Made by a program: the position numbers and the translations under genes
Notes under the pieces: generated by a model
Told to the model about the DNA's origin: nothing
The model's database searches: none
What the model saw: the letters and a program-made list of their open reading frames with translations, nothing else
Shown here: positions 10,376-24,560 of the stretch, piece by piece
Numbering within the stretch: the stretch's first letter is position 1
Layout: each line of letters starts with the position of its first letter
Assembly (NCBI GenBank): GCA_020633495.1
Contig: JACKDR010000001.1
Location: 124,001 to 188,000 of the forward strand
Source: Kofleriaceae bacterium
GTDB taxonomy: Bacteria; Myxococcota_A; Polyangia; Haliangiales; Haliangiaceae
Length of the DNA stretch: 64,000 nt
Reading direction: 5' to 3'

Positions 10376-12044
10376 TCAGAATGGTGCCGGCACCTCGACC
10401 TCGACGCGCCGCCCGGTGTGGGGGTGGGCGAACGCGAGCGCCTCGGCGTGCAGGCGCAGCCGGGCGCCGTCGCGGCCGTACAGACGATCGCCCTCGATCG
10501 GCGCGCCCAGGCCGCGCGGGTGGGCGGCGTGGACCCGCAGCTGGTGGGTGCGGCCGGTGTGCGGCCACAGCGCGACCCGGGTCCGGCCCGGCGCCCGTGC
10601 CAGCACCCGCCAGGTCGTGATCGCGCGCTTGCCGTGGACGTCGTCGACGATCTGGCGGGGCCGGTCGTCGAGATCCACGCGCAGCGGCAGCGCGATCTCG
10701 CCGGCGTCACCGGCGACCTCGCCGTCGAGCCACGCGACGTAGCGCTTGGTGATCTCGCGGCGCGCGAAGCCCCGCTGCAGGGCCGCGTGGGTGTCGGCGT
10801 CGAGCGCGACCAGCATCACGCCCGAGGTGTCGAGGTCGAGGCGGTGCACGATCATCGGGCCGCCGGCGTCGGGGTAGCGAGCGCGCAGCCGGGTCTGCAC
10901 CGAGTCGCGCAGCTGGGCGTGGCGCCCCGGCACCGACAGCAGGCCGCACGGCTTGTCGACGACCAGCAGCCAGCGGTCGGCGTGGATCACCCGGGGCGCG
11001 TCGGCGGGCACCGGCTCGGCGCCGAACAGCGGCGCCGGCTCGGCGTCGAGGCCGTCGAGCATGTGGGCGAGGATCGGGCCGCACTTGCCGCGGCACGCCG
11101 GGTAGAACTGGCCGGCGTGGCGACCGCCGGCCGGCGGCGGCGCGCCCCACCACAGCTCGGCGAGCGCCAGCGGCCGCAGCCCGTGCCGGTAGGCGTGCGC
11201 GAGCAGCTTGGGCGCGGCGCAGTCGCCAGCGCCGCCGGGCGGCTCGTCGGGGGCGAAGACGTCGCGCAGGGCCCGGTGCGCGCGCGCGCGCGCTCGGCAC
11301 CGCGTAGGTGTCGTAGATGCCGTGCAGGAGCTGCCGCGACGCGCGCGGCGCGCCGCGCCGCCACGTCGTCGGCGGCGGCGTCGAGGTCGGCGACCCGGGC
11401 GGCCAGCGCGCGCGCGCCTCGAGGTGCGCGGCGTCGAGCCGGCGACGCTCGGCGGTGTCAGCGCGGCTGGCCTGGTCGAGGGCGTGGCGGGCGTCGGCGG
11501 CCGCGGCGCCGTCGTCGTCGCCGAGCGCGCGCCGCGACGCACGCCGGTCGGCGCGACGGGCCAGGTGGCGCGCCCGCATCGTCGCGACCGCGGCGGCGTG
11601 GTCGGCGTCGAGCGCGGCCAGCGCGGCGCGCGCCGCGACCGCGGCGGCGCCGTCGACGAGCGCGGCGTGGTCGGCGGCCAGCTCGGCCAGCTCTGGCCTC
11701 GCCGGCCGGCCAGAACGCGTCGCGCGCCGCGACGTCGAACGCGGCGGCACGAAGCCGTCGACCTGCCAGCGGCCGGCGAGCATGCCGGAGAAGCCGGCGA
11801 GGTAGCCGACCCGGCCGTCGCGCGCCGCGACCACCAGGACACCGAACATCTTGCCGCCGCCGGGCGCCGCCAGCGCCGCGCCGACCTCGGCGCCGCCGAG
11901 CCGACCGTCGCGCAGCCGCGCGATCAGGTCGTCGGCGGCGCGCCGCGCCAGCGGGTGCGGCGCGCCGGTCGCGAACGGGCTGGGCAGCCGCGCCGGCGCC
12001 GCGGCGAGCGCGGGCGGTGGATCGAGGTACGTCACGAGGTCCAT
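10376..12044 (-). CDS. RluA-family RNA pseudouridine synthase with long N-terminal extension (several frameshifts)
   Basis: The C-terminal half is a clear RluA-type synthase: HADRWLLVVDKPCGLLSVPG, the catalytic-Asp loop VHRLDLDTSGVML and WPHTGRTHQLRVHAAHPRGLG. Upstream is the extension of the long gammaproteobacterial-type subfamily: an N-terminal domain starting MDLVTYLDPPP, a charged coiled coil, then APKLLAHAYRHGLRPLALAE and FYPACRGKCGPILAHML. The product isomerises uridine to pseudouridine in rRNA or tRNA; the target is not deducible. Coding jumps frame near 11750, 11700, 11410, 11345 and 11290, all in GC-dinucleotide or CCGG-rich stretches, while the frames between remain good protein. 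That many indels suggests assembly error or a pseudogene. The downstream synthase domain (10376 to about 11285) is intact. Confidence 0.75.
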
Positions 12045-12088
12045 GCGGCGCCGGGCAGGGTGCCACAGCGCGAGCGCCGTGGCCGCCG

Positions 12089-12583
12089 TCAGCGACCGTC
12101 GCCGCGCCGCGCCGCGAACCGGGCCCGGGTGTCGGGCGACGCCCCCGGCCCGGGGCGCAGCTCGAGCTCGCGCGCGCCCAGCGGCGCGCCGTCGTCGCCG
12201 ACGATGCGCAGCCGCGGGATCGGCCGGCCGGTCCGACGGTCGATCACCTGCACCGGCTCGTGGCCGTCGCCGTAGATCCAGCGGTCGCCCCACTGCCACA
12301 GCGCGGTCAGCACGGTGGCCAGGTCCTTGCCCATCGCGGTCAGCTCGTACTCGTGACGGCTGCCGTGCTGGCCGACCTCGACCCGCGCCAGGACGCCGTG
12401 CTCGACGAGGTGGCCGAGGCGCTGGGTCAGGATGTTCTTCGAGATGCCGAGGTGGGCCTCGAAGTCGGCGAAGCGCCGGGTGCCGAAGAACGCCTCGCGC
12501 ACCACCAGCAGCGTCCACCAGTCGCCCAGGACCTCGAGGGCCTGGGCGACCGAGCAGTTCTCGTCGGTGAACCGTCGCCGCAT
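12089..12583 (-). CDS. HxlR-family winged-helix transcriptional regulator
   Basis: 164 residues. The N-terminus carries the HxlR signature: the conserved Cys in ENCSVAQALEVLGDWWTLLV, then REAFFGTRRFADFEAHLGIS (recognition helix region), KNILTQRLGHLVEHGVL and YELTAMGKDL. HxlR proteins are dimeric regulators, often redox- or aldehyde-responsive through that Cys. It is divergent from the molybdopterin oxidoreductase at 12629 with only 45 bp between start codons, so it probably controls itself and that enzyme. The RluA-type gene starts 44 nt downstream on the same strand and may be co-transcribed. The C-terminal 40 residues (RTGRPIPRLRI onward) form a short extension seen in many HxlR members. 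Confidence 0.88.
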   Translation of the reverse strand: MRRRFTDENCSVAQALEVLGDWWTLLVVREAFFGTRRFADFEAHLGISKNILTQRLGHLVEHGVLARVEVGQHGSRHEYELTAMGKDLATVLTALWQWGDRWIYGDGHEPVQVIDRRTGRPIPRLRIVGDDGAPLGARELELRPGPGASPDTRARFAARRGDGR

Positions 12584-12628
12584 CGCAAAGTAGTTGCATA
12601 TCGAGACCAGATTGTCGAGGCTAGCCGC
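12584..12628. promoter_or_regulatory. Divergent promoter/operator region of the HxlR regulator and molybdopterin oxidoreductase
   Basis: This 45-bp gap must hold both promoters. It is distinctly AT-richer than its surroundings (AAAGTAGTTGCATATCGAGA), as expected for a promoter and an HxlR operator. No clear -35/-10 pair or Shine-Dalgarno can be assigned. Divergent autoregulation is inferred from arrangement and family habit. Confidence 0.4.
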
Positions 12629-14911
<2,283 letters not shown>

Positions 14912-14942
14912 CGCGGCGCCGCCGCCGCGCTACCTTGCCCCG

Positions 14943-15896
14943 ATGTCCGCCGTGACGCGCGCGCACTGGGCCGAGGCCTTCGCGGCGCGAGCGCGCGCGT
15001 ACTGGACCGAGGCACGCACCGCCGCCCTCGCCGACGGCAAGCGGCTGCTGCTGCCGCCCGCCGAGGCGGCGCCGCTGTTGCGCGCGCTGGGCCTGCTGCA
15101 CCGCGACGCCTCGATGCCACCGACCCAGGCGCGCAAGTACTTCCAGGTCAACCACATGGTGGCGCTGATGCAGCCGGGGCTGCGCGCGCTGCGCGACCGC
15201 GGCGACACCGTGCGCCTGCTCGACGCCGGCTGCGGGCGGTCGTACCTGTCGCTGCTGCTGGCGTGGTGCGCGCGTCACCGCTGGGGCTACCGGCTCGAGA
15301 TCCTCGGCGTCGACCGCGACCCCGCGCTGATCGACACCTGCGCCCGGCGTGCCGCCGACGCCGGCCTCGACGACGTCGCGCGCTTCGAGGCCGCGGCGCT
15401 CGACCGGCTCGAGGTCACCGAGCGCGTCGACGGCGTGATCGCGCTGCACGCCTGCGACACCGCGACCTGCGACGCGATCGCCCTCGGCGTCCGCCTCGAC
15501 GCCGCGCTGATCGCGGTGGCGCCGTGCTGCCAGGCCGAGCTGGCCCGGGGCTGGGCGGCGCTGGCCGCCGCCGGCGCCGCCGGTGCCTTCGCCCCGGTGT
15601 GGCGGTCGCCGCACCTGCGCCGCGAGACCGCCGCCGACGTCACCGACGCGATGCGCGCGGCGCTCTTGCGCGGCGCCGGCTACGACGTCGCGTCGATCGA
15701 GTTCGTGCCCGCCGAGCACACCCGCAAGAACACGCTGATCCGCGCGACCCGGGCCGGTGCCCCGGCCGCCGCGCCCGCCGCCGACGGCGAGGGCGCGCGC
15801 CCCGCCGCCGCCGCCGCCGCGCGCGCCGAGTACGAGGCCCTGGTCGCCGCCACCGGCGGCGTCGGGCTCGCGCTCGCGAGCCGCCTGGCGCGCTGA
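14943..15896 (+). CDS. SAM-dependent methyltransferase (Methyltransf_32/GSTCD-like)
   Basis: 317 residues. The SAM-binding motif I is LLDAGCGRSYLSLLL at about 92-106, followed by the acidic motif ILGVDRDPALID, a helical stretch, and the family signature ALHACDTATCDAIALG and VAPCCQAEL. Upstream, ARKYFQVNHMVALMQP is the conserved N-terminal approach to the fold. GSTCD-like methyltransferases are thought to act on RNA or protein; the substrate is unknown. The C-terminal 40 residues are Ala-rich low-complexity sequence. TACCTT lies at 14931-14936, 6 nt before the ATG, with no Shine-Dalgarno. The stop lies 3 nt from the convergent kinase gene. Confidence 0.82.
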   Translation: MSAVTRAHWAEAFAARARAYWTEARTAALADGKRLLLPPAEAAPLLRALGLLHRDASMPPTQARKYFQVNHMVALMQPGLRALRDRGDTVRLLDAGCGRSYLSLLLAWCARHRWGYRLEILGVDRDPALIDTCARRAADAGLDDVARFEAAALDRLEVTERVDGVIALHACDTATCDAIALGVRLDAALIAVAPCCQAELARGWAALAAAGAAGAFAPVWRSPHLRRETAADVTDAMRAALLRGAGYDVASIEFVPAEHTRKNTLIRATRAGAPAAAPAADGEGARPAAAAAARAEYEALVAATGGVGLALASRLAR

Positions 15897-15899
15897 TCC

Positions 15900-18319
<2,420 letters not shown>

Positions 18320-18331
18320 GCGTGTCCGGCG

Positions 18332-18360
18332 ATCTTAGCGCGGCCGCGCCGCGGCGTCAG
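18332..18360 (-). promoter_or_regulatory. Sigma-70-like promoter of the membrane kinase gene
   Basis: Read on the minus strand, CTGACG at 18360-18355 and TAAGAT at 18337-18332 are separated by 17 nt. The -10 element lies 12 nt upstream of the ATG at 18319, so the leader would be only a few bases long. Assigned by resemblance to TTGACA/TATAAT; there is no experimental support. Confidence 0.4.
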
Positions 18361-18428
18361 TCCTGACCGACGTCGCCGGGGCGGGCGCGACACGCACCTG
18401 CACCGACCCGCGCCGGCGCCGCGAGCCC

Positions 18429-20048
<1,620 letters not shown>

Positions 20049-20067
20049 GGCCGGGCACTCTAGGAGC

Positions 20068-20085
20068 TGGCCCCCTGCGGGGCCA
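20068..20085. promoter_or_regulatory. Inverted repeat in divergent intergenic region
   Basis: TGGCCCC and GGGGCCA form a perfect 7-bp inverted repeat around CTGC. It lies just upstream of the ABC-F start and about 70 bp before the -35 element of the lipoprotein at 20191. It could be an operator or a short hairpin; it has no T-tract, so a terminator is unlikely. Confidence 0.3.
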
Positions 20086-20154
20086 CCCCCTTGTTATCGC
20101 ATTCGGGGCGCCTCGCTCCGCCGATCCGACGCCCGCGACGGTGGCCCCGCGACG

Positions 20155-20184
20155 TTGACGCCCCGTGCGGCCGGTACGTAAGAT
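20155..20184 (+). promoter_or_regulatory. Sigma-70-like promoter abutting a start codon
   Basis: TTGACG at 20155-20160 and TAAGAT at 20179-20184 are spaced by 18 nt. The -10 ends 6 nt before the ATG at 20191, so transcription would begin at or next to the start codon. This is the best-formed example of the short-leader promoter pattern in the window. Confidence 0.5.
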
Positions 20185-20190
20185 CCCGAC

Positions 20191-20904
20191 ATGCATGGGA
20201 TCCGTAGCTTCGTCGGTGGTGCCCTCGGGATCGCGGCCTCGATCGCGCTGACCGCGCTCGGGCTGACCGGGTGCTTCGAGACACCACAGCCGTCGTGCGC
20301 CTTCCAGTGCGGCGCCGGCGGATCGTGCCCCGACAACTACAGCTGCCGGCCCGACAACATGTGCAAGCTCGCCGGCGTCGCCGACGACTTCGCCTGTCCC
20401 AACGTGCCGACCGGCGGCATCGACGCCGGGCCCGACGCCGAGCCGGCCGACGCCGCCGACGTCGACGCCATGTCCGTCGACGCCATGCCCATCGACGCCG
20501 CCCCGATCGACGCGATGCCGATCGACGCGATGCCCATCGACGCCATGCCCATCGACGCCATGCCCATCGACGCGGCGCCGGCGGCGCTGACGATCACGAC
20601 CGCGTCGCCGCTGGCGTTCGGGCAGCAGACGGTCGCGACCACCGCGATGATGACCGTCGACGTCAGCAACAGCGGTGGCGTCGCGACCTCGGCGATCACC
20701 GTCGGCATCAGCGGCGACGCCGAGTTCAGCCTGGTCGCCGGCGGCTCCGACACCTGCAGCACCCAGACCCTGGCGCCGGCCGCGACCTGCCACTTCGACG
20801 TCAGCTTCACGCCCGCCACGACGACGACGTACACCGGGCTGGTCACGGTGTCCGCCACCACCGGCGGCGCCCCGATGATCGCGGTCACCGGCGAGGGCAT
20901 CTAG
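20191..20904 (+). CDS. Secreted lipoprotein with Asp-Ala repeat linker and choice-of-anchor-type Ig domain
   Basis: 237 residues. The signal peptide ends at a lipobox (LTGC, Cys28). A short Cys-rich module follows (SCAFQCGAGG, CPDNYSCRPDNMC, FACPN; seven Cys in about 45 residues). Then comes a linker of about eight pentapeptide units of the type IDAMP/IDAAP (about 85-128), and an Ig-like beta domain resembling choice-of-anchor D/HYDIN-type repeats (ASPLAFGQQTV, CHFDVSFTPATTTTYTG). This is the layout of a surface lipoprotein holding its domain off the membrane on a stiff acidic stalk; the function is unknown. The following dehydrogenase starts 3 nt after the stop, so the two genes are probably co-transcribed even though their products appear unrelated. 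Confidence 0.82.
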   Translation: MHGIRSFVGGALGIAASIALTALGLTGCFETPQPSCAFQCGAGGSCPDNYSCRPDNMCKLAGVADDFACPNVPTGGIDAGPDAEPADAADVDAMSVDAMPIDAAPIDAMPIDAMPIDAMPIDAMPIDAAPAALTITTASPLAFGQQTVATTAMMTVDVSNSGGVATSAITVGISGDAEFSLVAGGSDTCSTQTLAPAATCHFDVSFTPATTTTYTGLVTVSATTGGAPMIAVTGEGI

Positions 20905-20907
20905 GCG

Positions 20908-23364
20908 GTGACTGCGCCGGCGCTGCCGTCGCGCGCCCGCGTCGTGGTGATCGGCGGCGGCATCATCGGCTGCTCGGTCGCCTACCACCTGGCCCACGCC
21001 GGGTGGGACGTCCTGGTGCTCGAGCGCGACCGCCTGACCTCGGGCACGACCTGGCACGCCGCCGGGCTGATGGTCACGTTCGGGTCGACGTCGGAGACCT
21101 CGACCGAGATGCGCAAGTACACGCGCGATCTCTACGCCCGGCTCGAGGCCGAGACCGGCCAGGCCACCGGGTTCAAGCCGGTCGGGTTCATCGAGGTCGC
21201 CGCCGATCGCGACCGCCTCGAGGAGTACCGGCGGGTGTCGGCGTTCAACCGCCACTGCGGGGTCGACGTCGAGGAACTGTCCCCGGCGCAGGTCGGCGAG
21301 ATGTTCCCGCTGGCCCGCACCGACGATCTGCTGGCCGGGTTCTACGTCGCCGGCGACGGCCGCGCCGACCCGGTCGACGTCACGATGGCGCTGGCCAAGG
21401 GCGCGCGTCAGCAGGGCGCGCGGATCGTCGAGGGCGTCGCGGTCACCGACGTCATCCGCAAGGGCCGCGCGGTGGCCGGCGTCCGCACCGCGCACGGCGA
21501 CGTCGAGGCCGAGTACGTCGTCAACTGCGCCGGCATGTGGGCGCGCCAGCTCGGCGCCCGCCACGGCGTCAACATCCCGCTGCAGGCCGCCGAGCACTAC
21601 TACCTGATCACCGAGAAGGTGCCGGGGCTGAGCGCGAGCTGGCCGGTGCTCGAGGATCCGGGGTCGCACGGCTACTTCCGCGAGGAGGTCGGCGGCCTGA
21701 TGATCGGCCTGTTCGAGCCGGTGTGCGCGCCGTGGCAGGTCGGCGGCGTGCCCGAGGACTTCTCGTTCGGCTCGCTGCCGCCCGACTGGGAGCGCATGGG
21801 GCCGTACCTCGAGCGCGCGATGCAGCGGGTCCCGGTGTCGATGGAGACCGGGGTCAAGAAGTTCTTCTGCGGGCCCGAGAGCTTCACGCCCGACCTGCAG
21901 CCGTGCGTCGGCGAGGCGCCGGAGCTGCGCAACTACTTCGTCGCCGCCGGCCTCAACTCGATCGGCATCCTCACCGGCGGCGGCCTCGGCCGGGTGCTGG
22001 CGCACTGGATCATGACCGGCCGGCCCGACGTCGACGTCACCGGCTTCAACGTCGATCGCCTGCACACCTACCAGGCCAACCCCGAGTACCGGCGGACCCG
22101 CACCGTCGAGTCGCTGGGCATGGTCTACCAGTGCCACTACCCGACCCGGTCGATGCGGACCGCGCGCGGCGCCAAGACCTCGGCGTTCCACGACCGCCTG
22201 GCGGCGCGCGGCGCGTTCTTCCGCGACGTCAGCGGCTGGGAGGGCGCCGACTGGTACGCGCCCGCCGGGCAGGTCGCCGAGGAGGGCGCGCTCACCTGGG
22301 GCCGGCCCCACTGGTTCGACAGCTGGGCGGCGGAGCACCGCGCCGCGCGCGACGGCGTGATCCTGATGGACATGTCGTTCATGTCGAAGTTCCTGGTCCA
22401 GGGCCGCGACGCCGGCCGGGCGCTCGACTGGATCTCGGCCAACCACGTCGACGGCGACGCCGGCCAGATCACGTACACGCAGTGGCTCGACGACGCCGGC
22501 AAGCTGCAGGCCGACCTCACGGTGACCAAGCTCGACGACGAGCGGTTCTGGGTGGTCGCCTCCGACACCGCGCACGGCCACGTCCAGGCGTGGATGCGGC
22601 GCCACCTCGCGCGCGACGCCCACGCCTTCGTCACCGACGTCACCTCGGGGCACGCCCAGCTCAACGTCCAGGGCCCGCGCTCGCGCGAGCTGTTGCAGGC
22701 GGTGACCAGCGTCGACCTGTCGAACGCGGCGTTCCCGTTCCGCGCCGCGCGCGAGATCGACATCGGCTTCGCGCGGGTCTTGTGCGTGCGGATCACCTAC
22801 CTGGGCGAGCTCGGCTACGAGCTGTACATCCCGACCGAGCAGGCGACCCACGTCTACGACCGCCTGGTCGCCGCCGGCGAGCCGTTCGGCCTGCGCCACG
22901 CCGGGCTCAAGGCGCTGGCCAGCCTGCGGCTCGAGAAGGCCTACCGCGACTGGGGCCACGACGTCGACAACACCGACACCGTCCTCGAGGCCGGGCTCGG
23001 CTTCGCCGTCGATCTGACGAAGCCGGGCGGCTTCCTCGGCAAGGACGCGGTGGTGGCACAGAAGGCGGCCGGGCCGCTGCACAAGCGCCTGGTCCAGGTG
23101 CTGGTGCAGGATCCGACGCCCCTGATGTTCCACGCCGAGATCGTCCACCGCGACGACCGCGCGGTCGGCTACGTGCGCGCGGCGTCGTACGGCCACACCC
23201 TGGGCGGCGCGGTCGGCCTGGCGATGATCGAGGCCGACGAGCCGATCGACGCCGCGTGGCTCGCGCGCGGCCGCTGGGAGATCGACATCGCCGGCGTCCG
23301 CTACCCGGCGGTGGCGTCGCTGCGGCCGCTCTACGATCCGAAGAACGAGCGGGTCAAGGCGTAG
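20908..23364 (+). CDS. FAD-dependent dimethylglycine/sarcosine dehydrogenase-like protein with GcvT domain
   Basis: 818 residues from GTG. The N-terminal DAO-type FAD domain has the Rossmann motif VVIGGGIIGCSVAYHLAHAG (11-30) and the flavinylation-region motif SGTTWHAAGLM. The C-terminal half is an aminomethyltransferase (GcvT) fold with tetrahydrofolate-binding features (HAQLNVQGPRSRELLQ, ITYLGELGYELYIP, GLKALASLRLEKAYRDWGHD). This matches the DMGDH/SARDH family, which oxidatively demethylates N-methylglycines and passes the one-carbon unit to folate. The absence of a signal peptide suggests the cytoplasm. It sits 3 nt after the lipoprotein gene and is otherwise not in a glycine-betaine operon, so the exact substrate is open. 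Downstream is a repeat region. Confidence 0.87.
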   Translation: MTAPALPSRARVVVIGGGIIGCSVAYHLAHAGWDVLVLERDRLTSGTTWHAAGLMVTFGSTSETSTEMRKYTRDLYARLEAETGQATGFKPVGFIEVAADRDRLEEYRRVSAFNRHCGVDVEELSPAQVGEMFPLARTDDLLAGFYVAGDGRADPVDVTMALAKGARQQGARIVEGVAVTDVIRKGRAVAGVRTAHGDVEAEYVVNCAGMWARQLGARHGVNIPLQAAEHYYLITEKVPGLSASWPVLEDPGSHGYFREEVGGLMIGLFEPVCAPWQVGGVPEDFSFGSLPPDWERMGPYLERAMQRVPVSMETGVKKFFCGPESFTPDLQPCVGEAPELRNYFVAAGLNSIGILTGGGLGRVLAHWIMTGRPDVDVTGFNVDRLHTYQANPEYRRTRTVESLGMVYQCHYPTRSMRTARGAKTSAFHDRLAARGAFFRDVSGWEGADWYAPAGQVAEEGALTWGRPHWFDSWAAEHRAARDGVILMDMSFMSKFLVQGRDAGRALDWISANHVDGDAGQITYTQWLDDAGKLQADLTVTKLDDERFWVVASDTAHGHVQAWMRRHLARDAHAFVTDVTSGHAQLNVQGPRSRELLQAVTSVDLSNAAFPFRAAREIDIGFARVLCVRITYLGELGYELYIPTEQATHVYDRLVAAGEPFGLRHAGLKALASLRLEKAYRDWGHDVDNTDTVLEAGLGFAVDLTKPGGFLGKDAVVAQKAAGPLHKRLVQVLVQDPTPLMFHAEIVHRDDRAVGYVRAASYGHTLGGAVGLAMIEADEPIDAAWLARGRWEIDIAGVRYPAVASLRPLYDPKNERVKA

Positions 23365-23365
23365 G

Positions 23366-23460
23366 CCACCGCGGCAGGAGCGTCGTCGACGGCCGCCGCG
23401 GGAGCGTCGTCGAGGGCCGCCGCAGGAGCGTCGTCGACGGCCGCCGCAGGAGCGTCGTCC
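23366..23460 (+). repeat. Four 24-bp tandem repeats
   Basis: About four near-identical copies of a 24-bp unit (core GGAGCGTCGTCGA with GGCCGCCGC before it) follow directly after the dehydrogenase stop. Units differ at one or two positions. No open frame here looks like a gene. Confidence 0.75.
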
Positions 23461-23501
23461 CTTCGCTCACCCCGAGCGAAGGGGGAGGTGCGCAGCACCG
23501 A
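23461..23501 (+). repeat. REP-like hairpin repeat, copy 1
   Basis: A 41-bp sequence containing a perfect 8-bp hairpin, CTTCGCTC-ACCCC-GAGCGAAG, followed by a G-tract. It recurs almost immediately, and its core recurs inverted nearby, as in REP/BIME clusters. Confidence 0.7.
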
Positions 23502-23539
23502 GCGGATCAAGGCGTCGCTCGCGGGCGGCGGCCGCCGCG

Positions 23540-23580
23540 CTTCGCTCACCCCGAGCGAAGGGGGAGGTGCGCAGCACCGA
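23540..23580 (+). repeat. REP-like hairpin repeat, copy 2
   Basis: Same 41 bp as copy 1, in the same orientation, 38 bp downstream of it. Confidence 0.7.
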
Positions 23581-23685
23581 CCCCGGCGTCGAGGGGGCGG
23601 GCGCCGCGCCGCGCCCCGCGTCGACCGGCGGCGCACCGATCCACCCCCCCTCGACTTCGCCCTCGCGGCTGCGCCGCTCGGGCTC

Positions 23686-23700
23686 CGCTCGGGGTGAGCG
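23686..23700 (-). repeat. REP-like repeat core, inverted partial copy
   Basis: CGCTCGGGGTGAGCG is the reverse complement of the core of copies 1 and 2, so the cluster has head-to-head geometry. The intervening 23581-23685 holds no convincing gene. Confidence 0.6.
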
Positions 23701-23710
23701 TGCGGGGCAA

Positions 23711-23923
23711 CCGACGACGACACCGACGAAACCGACGACACCGATGACGCCGACGACAGCGACGACACCGACGACACCGACGACGCCGACGACACCGACG
23801 ACACCGACGACACCGACGACACCGACGACACCGACGACACCGACGACACCGACGACGCTGACGACACCGACGACACCGACGACACCGACGACACCGACGA
23901 CACCGATGACACCGACGACGACG
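23711..23923 (+). repeat. 9-bp minisatellite (GACGACACC)n
   Basis: Over 200 bp of a 9-bp unit (cyclic GACGACACC) with scattered single-base variants such as GATGACGCC and GACGACGCT. It encodes only Thr-Pro-Thr or Ser-Val-Ser type low complexity in each direction. It ends 4 bp before the stop codon of the V-ATPase subunit D gene. Confidence 0.85.
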
Positions 23924-23927
23924 CGGG

Positions 23928-24560
23928 CTACCGCCGGGCGCCGGCGCGGCCGCGCAGCTGGCGGAGCCGGGTGTGCTCCTCGCGCTCGCGCTCGTCGAGG
24001 GCGCGGCCGATCGCGGCGATGCGGTCGCGCAGCGCCGGGGCGACGCGCTGCTCGAGGGTGTGCAGCTGCCGCGAGGTGCGCGCCAGGGCCTGGCCGAGCG
24101 AGCGGACGTGGAGCTCGCGCGACGCGGCGTCGAGCAGGACCGCGGCGAGCCGCTCGAACCGGTTGGCGGCCTCGAACAGCGCCGGGCCGGTCGCGCCCGG
24201 CGCGGTGCCGCGCGCGGCCAGGCCGCGGTCCCACACCGGCAGCTCGGCGAGGCGCGGCACGGTCACGCCCCAGACCCGCGTCACCTCGACGTCGACGACC
24301 AGCTCGCGCGACGGCCAGCCGGTCGCGGCCACCGCGCCGGCGCCGTCGATCGCGAGGGCGTCGAGCTCGGCGCGGTACGCGGCCGCGGCGGCGTCGCCGA
24401 TGACGCGGCGGGCGTCGGCCGCCGGCTGGGCCAGCGGGAACAGCTCGCGGACCAGCGCCTCGCGCTTGCGGCGCAGCAGCGCCGCGCCCTTGGCGACGCG
24501 CGCCAGCAGGCGCCGGCTGCGCAGCAGCTCGGCCCGGGTCGGCGCCGCCCGCGCCCTCAC
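23928..24560 (-). CDS. ntpD: V/A-type ATPase subunit D
   Basis: 210 residues, matching the family size. Subunit D is the long antiparallel coiled coil that forms the central rotor shaft in the A3B3 head. Its N-terminus carries the conserved pattern PTRAELLRSRRLLARVAKGAALLRRKREAL and the C-terminal helix the pattern ANRFERLAAVL with LARTSRQLHTLEQRVAP. Strings are given only as landmarks; the middle loop is Trp/Val-rich. The GTG start at 24560 overlaps the TGA of subunit B by 4 nt (GTGA), indicating translational coupling. It is the last gene of the operon. The C-terminus (RGRAGARR) is followed at once by a minisatellite. Confidence 0.9.
   Translation of the reverse strand: MRARAAPTRAELLRSRRLLARVAKGAALLRRKREALVRELFPLAQPAADARRVIGDAAAAAYRAELDALAIDGAGAVAATGWPSRELVVDVEVTRVWGVTVPRLAELPVWDRGLAARGTAPGATGPALFEAANRFERLAAVLLDAASRELHVRSLGQALARTSRQLHTLEQRVAPALRDRIAAIGRALDEREREEHTRLRQLRGRAGARR

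Noticed and set aside
10349..10568. N-terminal extension of the GH9 gene up to 10568
   Set aside because: The extra sequence overlaps the pseudouridine synthase gene and precedes a good lipoprotein signal.
20337..20900. Minus-strand open frame with SMGMA repeats opposite the IDAMP lipoprotein
   Set aside because: A shadow of the repeat on the other strand; the plus strand has a signal peptide, lipobox and folded domain.
23366..23700. Possible CRISPR-like array of direct repeats
   Set aside because: Repeats are contiguous, without unique spacers of constant size, and no cas gene is present.
23331..23912. Open frame on the minus strand made of Ser-Val repeats
   Set aside because: It is a by-product of the 9-bp minisatellite and has no other protein-like sequence.
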